14,875 nucleotides of DNA from NCBI GenBank assembly GCA_034696485.1, contig JAQIWT010000811.1, positions 1-14,875 of the forward strand, given 5' to 3'. This document shows positions 6,167 through 13,441 of this stretch, one piece after another; positions within the stretch are counted from its first letter, which is position 1, and every line of letters begins with the position of its first letter. The DNA is from Isohypsibius dastychi. Its lineage: Eukaryota; Tardigrada; Eutardigrada; Parachela; Isohypsibiidae. A model generated the notes under the pieces. It worked only from the letters and a program-made list of their open reading frames with translations. It made no database searches and was not told the origin of the DNA. Both the position numbers and the translations under genes were made by a program.

Positions 6167-7191
6167 AGGCAATTTTTTTTGAACGTCATGGAGGAATCGA
6201 GGTTCTCAAATATGCAGAAGTTCCGGAGCCAGTGGTCAAACCTGGTGAAGCACTGATACGCGTGCGGGCGGTAGCGCTGAATCATCTTGACATATGGGTT
6301 CGAAGAGGATGGAACGGTCTTCATCTTGAAATGCCTCACATTGGAGGAAGTGATATCGCAGGAGAAGTAGTATCCACTGGGTCTGATCAGGGCCTTCCTT
6401 CGGGAACAAGAGTTATGGTTTGTCCCGGTTTTGTTACGGGAGAAGATGAATGGACGCGCCAAGGAGAAGAAAGCTTAAGCCCAAACTATAGGATCATCGG
6501 AGAACAAGTCCCAGGAGGCATGGCGGAATATGCTACGGTTCCTTTAGCCAATGTATTTCGAATTCCAGAGAATTGGAGCTTTGAAGAAGCAGCAGCTCCC
6601 TTATTAGTAGGCATGACTTGTTGGCGAATGCTCATTCGAAGAGCGGGTCTGCAAGCCGGAGAATCAGTGCTTATTGTTGGCGCTGGAGGAGGGGTGAATT
6701 CTCTTGCTATCTTGCTTGCCAAACATGCAGGAGCAACGGTGTATTGTGTGGCTGGCGGCAAAGAGAAAAAGAAAAAAGCAGAAGAGCTTGGGGCACATTA
6801 CGTTCTCGATTATCAGGAACATCGAAACTGGCATGCAGAGATTGTAAAGATGACCCGAGGGCGTGGAGTCGACGTCGTCATTGATAATGTTGGGGCTGAA
6901 ACGATTTCAAAGAGCCTTCGTGCTTGTACTAGGGGAGGAAGAATCGTAACCGTTGGCAACACCAAAGGCCACGAACTCAACTTTGATAATCGAGTACTTT
7001 TCTCCAAACAGATCTCACTCATTGGATCCACTATGGGGAATAGGCAAGATTTCATCGACGCCATGCAGTGCTACACTCATTTCCCTATTCGCTCTCTCAT
7101 TGATCGAGTAGAACCTCTCTCGAAAGGGATTCAGATGTTGCAGTTTCTTGAAGAAGGGAAGCAGTTCGGAAAGATTATCTTGCAACCCTAA
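6163..7191 (+). CDS. MDR-family NAD(P)H-dependent quinone/alcohol oxidoreductase without zinc ligands
   Basis: A 342-residue medium-chain dehydrogenase/reductase. The N-terminal GroES-like part (1-130) carries ALNHLDIW (38-45) and GGSDIAGEV (61-69). The Rossmann domain carries the nucleotide motif VGAGGGVNSLA (172-182). A serine or other small residue in place of the catalytic-zinc Cys/Glu ligands (GSDIAG instead of GHE) and the missing cysteines of the structural-zinc loop (88-106, with only Cys88) mean both zincs are probably absent, as in quinone oxidoreductases. The ATG overlaps the prmA stop as ATGA and GAGG lies upstream, so translational coupling is likely. An in-frame ATG at 6130 inside prmA is less likely. 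The substrate is unknown; proposed substrates for related proteins include quinones, enones and aldehydes. A 13-bp hairpin ends the unit. Confidence 0.85.
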   Translation: MKAIFFERHGGIEVLKYAEVPEPVVKPGEALIRVRAVALNHLDIWVRRGWNGLHLEMPHIGGSDIAGEVVSTGSDQGLPSGTRVMVCPGFVTGEDEWTRQGEESLSPNYRIIGEQVPGGMAEYATVPLANVFRIPENWSFEEAAAPLLVGMTCWRMLIRRAGLQAGESVLIVGAGGGVNSLAILLAKHAGATVYCVAGGKEKKKKAEELGAHYVLDYQEHRNWHAEIVKMTRGRGVDVVIDNVGAETISKSLRACTRGGRIVTVGNTKGHELNFDNRVLFSKQISLIGSTMGNRQDFIDAMQCYTHFPIRSLIDRVEPLSKGIQMLQFLEEGKQFGKIILQP

Positions 7192-7213
7192 AACAGGTAG
7201 CTGTTTTAGGGTT
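7184..7213 (+). terminator. 13-bp perfect hairpin ending the trx operon
   Basis: AACCCTAAAACAG (7184-7196) and CTGTTTTAGGGTT (7201-7213) pair perfectly around a GTAG loop. The stem contains the last two sense codons and the stop codon of the oxidoreductase gene. A long U-tract does not follow (AATTAGG), so its terminator role is inferred from position and stability. Confidence 0.6.
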
Positions 7214-7304
7214 AATTAGGATCAAAGCTCTCTCCACCCCTATTATGTTAGGAATTTCCCCTAAATATCCTTCCTTCTCTTGAATTGAAGCGGATCATGG
7301 CTCA

Positions 7305-7333
7305 TGTTCTTATTTCAGAACATTATCTATAAT
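7305..7333 (+). promoter_or_regulatory. promoter with perfect TATAAT box and overlapping dyad
   Basis: A consensus TATAAT lies at 7328-7333, with TGTTCT (7305-7310) 17 bases upstream as a poor -35. The start codon follows 27 bases after the -10 box. The inverted repeat ATGTTCT-N6-AGAACAT (7304-7323) covers the -35 and most of the spacer, as expected for a repressor site. Confidence 0.45.
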
Positions 7334-7360
7334 CCCTAATCATAAGCAAATAGAGGCATT

Positions 7361-7750
7361 ATGAGAATTATTACGAATTATCCGTCTCAGAATATGTTCA
7401 TACGATCCGTTCTCTCTTCTCTCCTTTTCATAGGGGCTTCTTTGATCGGCTCCCCTACTCCTGCCTATGCGGCAAGACCTGAAATAGGAACTGGGTCCAT
7501 GGGATCTGATGCCAGCTCAGGAGGCACAAGAGAACGAAAAGCGAATCAATATCAGCAACCTTATGGGGGATATCAAGATTCTTCCAGAAATTTCTACGTA
7601 CCGCCGGATGTGCAAAGACGTGGAAAAGCAAATAAGAGTACGCCGAAAAATCCTACAGAGAGTCGTACCGTGATTGATCTCCGAGGGGCGACTCAAAGTG
7701 CGAAGCAAGGGGGAAGGAATCATTTCGGAAGAGGCACACAATCCCGATAA
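7361..7750 (+). CDS. small basic exported protein, glycine- and glutamine-rich (hypothetical)
   Basis: I do not recognise this 129-residue protein. A Sec signal peptide is visible, with a hydrophobic core around FIRSVLSSLLFIGASLIG and cleavage expected after PAYA (residue 37). The mature part is about 92 residues, rich in Gly, Ser, Gln, Arg and Lys, and looks mostly disordered, with a short YQQPYGGY stretch near residue 66. It has no cysteine and a strong positive charge. I kept the ATG at 7361 because GAGG (7353-7356) lies 4 bases upstream; an in-frame ATG at 7394 would give a shorter signal peptide without an SD. A TATAAT box and an operator-like dyad lie directly upstream. It converges with glpD with only 6 bases between stops. 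The function is unknown. Confidence 0.65.
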   Translation: MRIITNYPSQNMFIRSVLSSLLFIGASLIGSPTPAYAARPEIGTGSMGSDASSGGTRERKANQYQQPYGGYQDSSRNFYVPPDVQRRGKANKSTPKNPTESRTVIDLRGATQSAKQGGRNHFGRGTQSR

Positions 7751-7756
7751 GAAGTC

Positions 7757-9409
7757 TTAGGAATTCATCATAAGGTTCTTGAGATCAGTTAATCTTTTTA
7801 TATATGCCCCAATCTCGTTGGAGTAGTGTCCTTTGGGATTGATATCCTGTGCAACCGCTGCGATCTCTTCGATCTGTTGAATCGTAATGGACGGATGATA
7901 TTCAAGTAAGATTCTCCTTCGAATCACATCCTCCAGGGTATGGGCTTGTTCAACTTCAATTGCAAATGAGATTTCCCCTCGGAGTGTGTAATTTCCGACG
8001 ACAGAAAAATCTTCCTCATCGTCAAAGTGCTGAACCCGAGAACCAAGGCGACGGTACACCCCTTCCTGAATCTCAGATGAGACTTGATGAGAAGTGCATC
8101 TCTTTTGAAATTCCTCCCAAGCAGAAGGTGTTATAAAACCACCAGGAAGTTTGCGTCCTCGGAGATGATACAGGGGCCTCGTAAGATTCGCGAGTTTCCA
8201 AATTCTCTTTAGTCCTTCATAGACAGTCCAAGAAGCCGTGGTGTACTTTCCCCCAAGAAGAGTGAGCATTCCTTGGCTATACATCCATTGATGTCGACGA
8301 GAGATCTTGCTTGTGGCGGATGAAGAGGAGGTCATCGGGAGAGTTCGTATTCCCGCATAAGTATAGTGGAGGGTTTCGCGAGAAAATGGGAGATGAGGAA
8401 GATCGTGCTTGAGTCGCTGAAGGATCTCTTCTATCTCTTCGGGAGCGGAAGATGGGTCTTCGGAGAGTTCATACACTTCTCGTTCGGTGGTACCGACAAG
8501 AGTTCCCGCTGCATGAGGCCAAACAAAATAGTATCGCCCTTTCTCAGACATCGGAAGCATAAGAGCAGGCCCATTCCAAGGGAAAGAAAAAAGAAGGTGT
8601 GCCCCTTGGCTATACCTTACCTTGAGATCTTGAGATTTTCCTATGCGACCAATCGTTGGTGCCCAAGGACCCGCACAATTTACTACGATCCCCGTTCGGC
8701 CTGTGTAAAATTGACCAGTCAGAGTATCTGTTATTCCAAAACTTACCGTTTCATCTTCTTCGTGTTTGGCGGAATTGAATCGGCAATAGTTCAAACAGGT
8801 AGCCCCTTCTTGTCGAGCAGAGAGAATATGCTCAAGGACGAGCCGGGTATCTTCCATGATCCCATCAGTGAATTGAAAATAGCCGCTATATCGAGAATCC
8901 TGAAAGAATACCGACCCTGATGGAATCATGTCAGGAGACAAGTAGTGATGATGCAGCTCTTTTTTGCGTAGAAAGAGATCGTAGAATGATAGACCGAGTT
9001 TTAATTTTGCATACTGAAAGAACGAAGATCCTCTTTGTGGAAGAAGGAAGTGTTGGGGGCGAACTAGGTGAGGTGCGACTTCAAAAAGGTCTTCTCTTGC
9101 TCGAATGCCTTCCATGACCTGTTGAAAGTCCAGCATCTCAAGATACCGAAGTCCTCCATGAGCCATCTTCGAGCTTCGACTCGAAGTTTGTGAAGCATAG
9201 TCCCCTTTCTCAACCAACAGAGTCTTCAAGCCATTGAATGCGGAAAGTCGCGCCATGGAAGCGCCATGAATTCCTCCTCCAACAATCACCACGTCGAAAA
9301 GAGGCTGTCGGGCAATTTTTTGAAAATCCTCTTCTCGAGAAAGAAATCGTCTCCGGTAGGGAACCTCTTCATGTAGTGGAGATAATCCGTACAAATGTTC
9401 GTAAGTCAC
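7757..9409 (-). CDS. glpD: FAD-dependent glycerol-3-phosphate dehydrogenase
   Basis: This 550-residue flavoprotein oxidises sn-glycerol-3-phosphate to dihydroxyacetone phosphate and passes electrons to quinone at the cytoplasmic membrane. The N-terminal FAD-binding site is VVIVGGGIHGASMA (40-53), followed by the GlpD signature TSSRSSKMAHGGLRYLE (75-91). Later come YAGIRTLP, matching the family's YAGVRPL with its substrate-binding Arg, and GGKYTTA, close to GGKLTT. The C-terminal third is the helical DAO_C-type domain. The start is a GTG at 9409 without a visible SD; upstream there is an in-frame TGA and no better start, and the next Met is at 52, inside the FAD fold. It is the last gene of the minus-strand run, separated from purD by 117 bases, so it may have its own regulation. 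Confidence 0.92.
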   Translation of the reverse strand: MTYEHLYGLSPLHEEVPYRRRFLSREEDFQKIARQPLFDVVIVGGGIHGASMARLSAFNGLKTLLVEKGDYASQTSSRSSKMAHGGLRYLEMLDFQQVMEGIRAREDLFEVAPHLVRPQHFLLPQRGSSFFQYAKLKLGLSFYDLFLRKKELHHHYLSPDMIPSGSVFFQDSRYSGYFQFTDGIMEDTRLVLEHILSARQEGATCLNYCRFNSAKHEEDETVSFGITDTLTGQFYTGRTGIVVNCAGPWAPTIGRIGKSQDLKVRYSQGAHLLFSFPWNGPALMLPMSEKGRYYFVWPHAAGTLVGTTEREVYELSEDPSSAPEEIEEILQRLKHDLPHLPFSRETLHYTYAGIRTLPMTSSSSATSKISRRHQWMYSQGMLTLLGGKYTTASWTVYEGLKRIWKLANLTRPLYHLRGRKLPGGFITPSAWEEFQKRCTSHQVSSEIQEGVYRRLGSRVQHFDDEEDFSVVGNYTLRGEISFAIEVEQAHTLEDVIRRRILLEYHPSITIQQIEEIAAVAQDINPKGHYSNEIGAYIKRLTDLKNLMMNS

Positions 9410-9488
9410 GGGAAGATTTCTATTAGAAAGATAAAATGCTTCGGAAAGATCTGCTCACCTTCCAGTGCTGCACACTTATCACAGAGAA

Positions 9489-9502
9489 AGATTCTGGAAT
9501 CT
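9489..9502. repeat. 14-bp dyad between purD and glpD
   Basis: AGATTC-TG-GAATCT has six-base perfect arms. It lies 80 bases upstream of the glpD GTG, within the 117-base gap. A larger repeat TTCCAG/CTGGAA (9460-9499) overlaps it. It may be an operator or processing structure for glpD; no promoter could be placed. Confidence 0.3.
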
Positions 9503-9526
9503 CGAGACATGCAGGAGAGCCAAAAG

Positions 9527-10801
9527 CTACCCTTCTGCCCTCTGACTATTATCTGTTCCAATGTCACGGCGCAATTGTCTTCCTCGAAATTGAATCATGT
9601 CACAAGCTTGATAAGCTTTCAGAAGTGCTTGCTCAAGGACAGCCTCCGATGCAGTGATATTGAGAACTCGTCCTCCATGAGTGATCAACTCTCCTTTTGT
9701 ACCTCTCTGAGTGCCCGCATGAAATATTTTCACCCCTGAAATCATCTCGGCTAAGTCCACTCCCGTGATGACCTCCCCTTGCGAGGATCTTTCTGGATAT
9801 CCTTCGGATGCGAGAACAACACATACCGTCACTCCCTTCTTCCAAACAGGTGTTGGTGGAGAAGTTTCATCATTAGAGAGCGCAAATAAGAGGTCAAATA
9901 GATCAGAGTCCATTTGACGAAGAATAGTCTGGGTTTCCGGGTCGCCAAGACGAGCATTAAATTCTATTACTCGTGCTTCTCCAGACCGGCTGATCATAAG
10001 CCCTGCGTAAAGAAAGCCCGTGTATCGAATCCCTCTTTGAGCAAGAGCAACAAGAACAGGCCGGATCAATTGCTCTGTAAGTTCCGAAATACTCTCGTCA
10101 GTGACATAGGAAGTTGGACAGAGAGAACCCATTCCTCCTGTATTCGGGCCACGATTCCCTTCAAAGATACGCTTGTAATCATGAGATGGGGCAAGGGGGA
10201 TAATATCTTTTCCATTCGTAGCAACAATAAATGAAGCCTCGACTCCCTCAATACACTCTTCAATCAAAACAGTTCGTTCCTCGCTGTGAGCATAGAGGGC
10301 GTCGATTCCTTCTTGAACCTGTGCATCCGTATGGCAAACATACACTCCCTTCCCAGCAGCTAATCCATCTGCCTTCAGAACAAGAGGAGCACCAATAGAC
10401 TTCCAATAATGCACTGCTTCATTTTTGTTTTGCACTACGGTACACGAAGGAGTGGGTATCTGTGCTTCCTTCATGATCATCTTTGAGAAGGCTTTTGATG
10501 CCTCCATTTGAGCCGCTGCTTGAGAGGGACCAAAGATGCGGATACCTTCTGATTGAAATCGATCGACAATCCCTAGAGAGAGAGGCAATTCGGGTCCTAC
10601 CACTACCAAATCAAATTTTTCAGAAAGGGCGAATTGAAGCAAACCCTCCACATCATCAAGAGCGATAGAAATATTTCGAGCGATAGAACCAATACCTGGG
10701 TTTCCAGGGGCTGCAAATATTTGCGTCACCTTCGGAGACTGGGAGAGTTTCCAAACAAGGGCATGTTCCCTGCCCCCTGATCCAATAACCAAGACCTTCA
10801 T
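9527..10801 (-). CDS. purD: phosphoribosylamine-glycine ligase (GAR synthetase)
   Basis: PurD is an ATP-grasp enzyme that joins glycine to phosphoribosylamine in the second step of purine synthesis. The 424 residues match the family. Motifs in order are MKVLVIGSGGREHALVWKL (1-19), APGNPG (31-36), VVVGPELPL (66-74), VLKADGLAAGKGV (141-153) of the ATP-grasp loop, DYKRIFEGNRGPNTGGMGS (208-226), and EFNARLGDPETQ (280-291), which coordinates magnesium. The ATG follows AGGAAGGA with a 9-base spacer. It is preceded by purH by 33 bases and followed by glpD, and purH-purD adjacency is common in bacteria. No defects are visible. Confidence 0.96.
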   Translation of the reverse strand: MKVLVIGSGGREHALVWKLSQSPKVTQIFAAPGNPGIGSIARNISIALDDVEGLLQFALSEKFDLVVVGPELPLSLGIVDRFQSEGIRIFGPSQAAAQMEASKAFSKMIMKEAQIPTPSCTVVQNKNEAVHYWKSIGAPLVLKADGLAAGKGVYVCHTDAQVQEGIDALYAHSEERTVLIEECIEGVEASFIVATNGKDIIPLAPSHDYKRIFEGNRGPNTGGMGSLCPTSYVTDESISELTEQLIRPVLVALAQRGIRYTGFLYAGLMISRSGEARVIEFNARLGDPETQTILRQMDSDLFDLLFALSNDETSPPTPVWKKGVTVCVVLASEGYPERSSQGEVITGVDLAEMISGVKIFHAGTQRGTKGELITHGGRVLNITASEAVLEQALLKAYQACDMIQFRGRQLRRDIGTDNSQRAEG

Positions 10802-10834
10802 GTTTGAGTTTCCTTCCTATGTGTAAGACTTCCG

Positions 10835-12391
10835 TTAGTGTCGAAAATGTCGTTCATCAGTGAACAACAAGGAAACTCCCAGAGAATTCGCGGTGCTTAT
10901 TGACTCGTCATCCCGTTTCGCACCCCTTGGAGAGACTACGGCACTGACACCGGCTTTCGCCAATGTTTCAATAGAATCGGGAAACGGGAAAAAAGCATCC
11001 GAAGAAGCTACGGCTCCTGCGAGAGAATGACCATGTGACTGAGCCTTTGAAATCGCAATCTCCACGGAATCAATACGACTCATCTGCCCTGCCCCAACCC
11101 CGATGATCATACGATCTTTCGCAATCACGATCGCATTGGATTTCACATGAGAGGTGATTTTCCAAGCGAGAGAAAGATCGAGAAGTTCATTGGAAGATGG
11201 GACTCGCGAACTGACCGTCATCTCAGTGAGAAGATCCGAAGGAGTCCGATCGCTCTGCTGAATGAGGTATCCACCAATGATAGAACGAACCTCACGATCA
11301 TGGGAAAGGGCAACGGGCAGAGAGGGGTCGACTTGAACCAAACGAAGGTTTTTGTTCTTTCGAAGAAGAGCAAGCGCATCCGGGGCGAAAGATGGAGCAA
11401 TAATAACTTCGGCAAAATCTTCACGGATTTCCTCCGCTACGTTTAAGGTGACTTCTCGATTGAACGAAAGTATCCCTCCAAAATGGCTCCGTGGATCGCA
11501 TTTTTTCGCCTCACGGAGGGCAGAGAGGAGATTGGATTGAATAGCCACACCACATGGATTGGTATGCTTAATAATAATCGCCGTTGGATCATCTCCTAAG
11601 AAATCCCCCAAAATTCTCAGAGAGGCATGAACATCAAGGAGGTTGTTGTAGGAAAGTGCCTTCCCATGGAGTTGGCTCCAAGGTTGAGCAGCGGCTTCTT
11701 GAGACTGGTAAAACGCAGCACTTTGGTGGGGATTTTCTCCATAACGAAGATCCTGCGCTTTCTGAAGAGATATCGTCTCTCCTTCGGGAAAGGACGTTTC
11801 ATTTGGTGGAGCAAGAAACTTCGCTATCTCAGAATCGTATCTTCCAGTGAAGGCAAACACCTTTGCAGCCAAACGTTGACGTAATGGAGATGGAATCTCA
11901 CCTGACTTTAGAGCCTGACGAATTTCTTGATAGTCATTTGGATCCAGGACAGGGAGAACAAAGCGATGATTCTTTGCAGCAGCTCGAATCATCGTGGGTC
12001 CTCCCACATCGATCAGTTCAATCATCTTGGCGAATGGCAATGATTCTTTTTGAGCAGCTTGTTCTAAAAATGGATAAAGATTGATTACGGCAATATCAAT
12101 TGGCCAGATTCCCTGTGCTTCTAACTCCTTCATGTGCTTTGGATCATCTCTCTTTGCGAGAAGACCTCCATGGATTTTTGGATGAAGGGTCTTGACTCGT
12201 CCATCAAGAATTTCAGGTTGCCCTGTGTAAACCTCAATAGGAGTGTACGGAATTCCCCACGACTCCAACGCCTTCCCCGAACCGGAACTAGCCAAAAGAG
12301 TATATCCACACTCAACCAATGCTTGGGCGAAATCTTCCAGTCCCTCCTTGTTCGAAACACTGATCAACGCTGCTTTCTTATTTTCCGTCAT
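10835..12391 (-). CDS. purH: bifunctional AICAR transformylase/IMP cyclohydrolase
   Basis: PurH carries out the last two steps of IMP synthesis: formyl transfer from 10-formyl-THF to AICAR, then ring closure. The N-terminal IMP cyclohydrolase (MGS-like) domain has ISVSNKEG (10-17), LDGRVKTLHPKIHGGLLAKR (62-81) and ELIDVGGPTMIRAAAKN (125-141). The transformylase domain has DLRYGENPHQSAAFY (214-228) and IIIKHTNPCGVA (272-283) with the catalytic Lys-His pair. Near the C-terminus it has SDAFFPF and a terminal FTDERHFRH. The usual QPGGS near the end reads SPRGA here. I placed the start at 12391 (518 residues) because GAGGA precedes that ATG at good spacing; an in-frame ATG at 12433 would add 14 residues not typical of the family. 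It lies 110 bases after argF and 33 before purD. Confidence 0.95.
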   Translation of the reverse strand: MTENKKAALISVSNKEGLEDFAQALVECGYTLLASSGSGKALESWGIPYTPIEVYTGQPEILDGRVKTLHPKIHGGLLAKRDDPKHMKELEAQGIWPIDIAVINLYPFLEQAAQKESLPFAKMIELIDVGGPTMIRAAAKNHRFVLPVLDPNDYQEIRQALKSGEIPSPLRQRLAAKVFAFTGRYDSEIAKFLAPPNETSFPEGETISLQKAQDLRYGENPHQSAAFYQSQEAAAQPWSQLHGKALSYNNLLDVHASLRILGDFLGDDPTAIIIKHTNPCGVAIQSNLLSALREAKKCDPRSHFGGILSFNREVTLNVAEEIREDFAEVIIAPSFAPDALALLRKNKNLRLVQVDPSLPVALSHDREVRSIIGGYLIQQSDRTPSDLLTEMTVSSRVPSSNELLDLSLAWKITSHVKSNAIVIAKDRMIIGVGAGQMSRIDSVEIAISKAQSHGHSLAGAVASSDAFFPFPDSIETLAKAGVSAVVSPRGAKRDDESISTANSLGVSLLFTDERHFRH

Positions 12392-12459
12392 GTAAATTCC
12401 TCGGTAGAAGTGCCTTCCGATCTCGCCACTCATGATGATAAGACTCGGAATCCAAGCTC

Positions 12460-12497
12460 GGGGCAGAGAGGGTTATAGGGTACCTTTAGGGGAAGGG
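12460..12497 (+). other. G-run cluster between argF and purH (possible G-quadruplex)
   Basis: Five runs of three or four G occur in 38 bases on the plus strand, with spacers of 6, 5, 8 and 2 bases. This strand is the template strand of the argF-purH genes. A possible purH -10 box TATAAC lies within it on the minus strand, but no matching -35 was found. Confidence 0.35.
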
Positions 12498-12501
12498 AAT
12501 A

Positions 12502-13440
12502 TCAACGGAGGAGGTGGACCAGAATTGCCTTCGCAATATGGAGACGGCATTCAGCCTGATCGAAAACAATGGAACTTGCCCCATCCATGACCCCATCGGT
12601 CACCTCCTCTCCTCGATGAGCAGGGAGGCAATGCATGAAAAGGGCTTTTGACTTGGCATGTTTCATCATCGACTCTGTGACTTGATAACCTCGAAATGCT
12701 TCCGAACGGCAGGCTCGTTCCTCTTCTTGTCCCATAGAGACGAACGTGTCGGTGTAGACCACATCTGCATCAATCAGGGCTTCCGCTGGATGTTCAAGGA
12801 ATCTGAGGCTAGCACCACTGAGGGCGGCAAATTGCCTCCCTATCGCTTGCTCGGCAGAAGGAAGATCGAAACCCCTTGGAGAAGCGATTGAAAAATGAAT
12901 CCCCTGAAGAGCACACATCTGCATCAAAGAGGTAGCGACATTATTTCCATCTCCCACATATGCTACATGTATGTCTGATCGATCAGGCAAATGCCATCGT
13001 ATGGCCATGAGATCTGCCAACGCTTGAGAGGGATGGTGCACATCACATAAAGCATTCACAACCGGTTTTGAAACAACCTGGGCAAGCTGCTGAATCGTTT
13101 CATGGCGATAGACACGCGCAATCAAGAGATCGCAGAATCGTTCTAGGTTTCTTGCAATATCAGGAATAGATTCTCTTCCTTGCTGATGATGACCACTCGA
13201 TAAGATCTGCTCACTCGAAAGAAAAACCGGAGTTCCACCAAGATACGTAGTAGCGACTTCAAATGCCACCTTCGTTCGAAGCGAAGGTTTCTCGAAGATC
13301 ATTGCTACTACTTTCCCATCGAGAAGATTCTGTCGTCGAATCCCTCGATCATAGGTCTCCTTGAACTCAAACGCCTTAGCAACGATTGATGATGCATCTT
13401 CCTTGGTGAGATCGGCGACTTTGGTGAGATCTTTGTGCAT
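12502..13440 (-). CDS. argF: ornithine carbamoyltransferase
   Basis: ArgF transfers the carbamoyl group of carbamoyl phosphate to ornithine, making citrulline for arginine synthesis. The 312 residues are of normal length. The carbamoyl-phosphate motif is EKPSLRTK (50-57), where most family members read STRTR; the key Arg55 is kept. HHPSQALADL (135-144) matches the HPxQ motif, VGDGNN (162-167) begins the ornithine-binding domain, SMG is at 235-237, and HCLPAHRGEEVTD (270-282) is the classic ornithine/zinc-site motif. The set points to ornithine rather than aspartate carbamoyltransferase. Its ATG lies one base after the stop of the solute-binding protein gene (TGACATG), so the two are probably co-translated. 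The other arginine genes are not in view. Confidence 0.93.
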   Translation of the reverse strand: MHKDLTKVADLTKEDASSIVAKAFEFKETYDRGIRRQNLLDGKVVAMIFEKPSLRTKVAFEVATTYLGGTPVFLSSEQILSSGHHQQGRESIPDIARNLERFCDLLIARVYRHETIQQLAQVVSKPVVNALCDVHHPSQALADLMAIRWHLPDRSDIHVAYVGDGNNVATSLMQMCALQGIHFSIASPRGFDLPSAEQAIGRQFAALSGASLRFLEHPAEALIDADVVYTDTFVSMGQEEERACRSEAFRGYQVTESMMKHAKSKALFMHCLPAHRGEEVTDGVMDGASSIVFDQAECRLHIAKAILVHLLR

Positions 13441-13441
13441 G

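Noticed and set aside
8366-9117. Long plus-strand open frames across glpD
   Set aside because: They are antisense to a well-matched GlpD protein, have no family pattern and reflect its codon composition.
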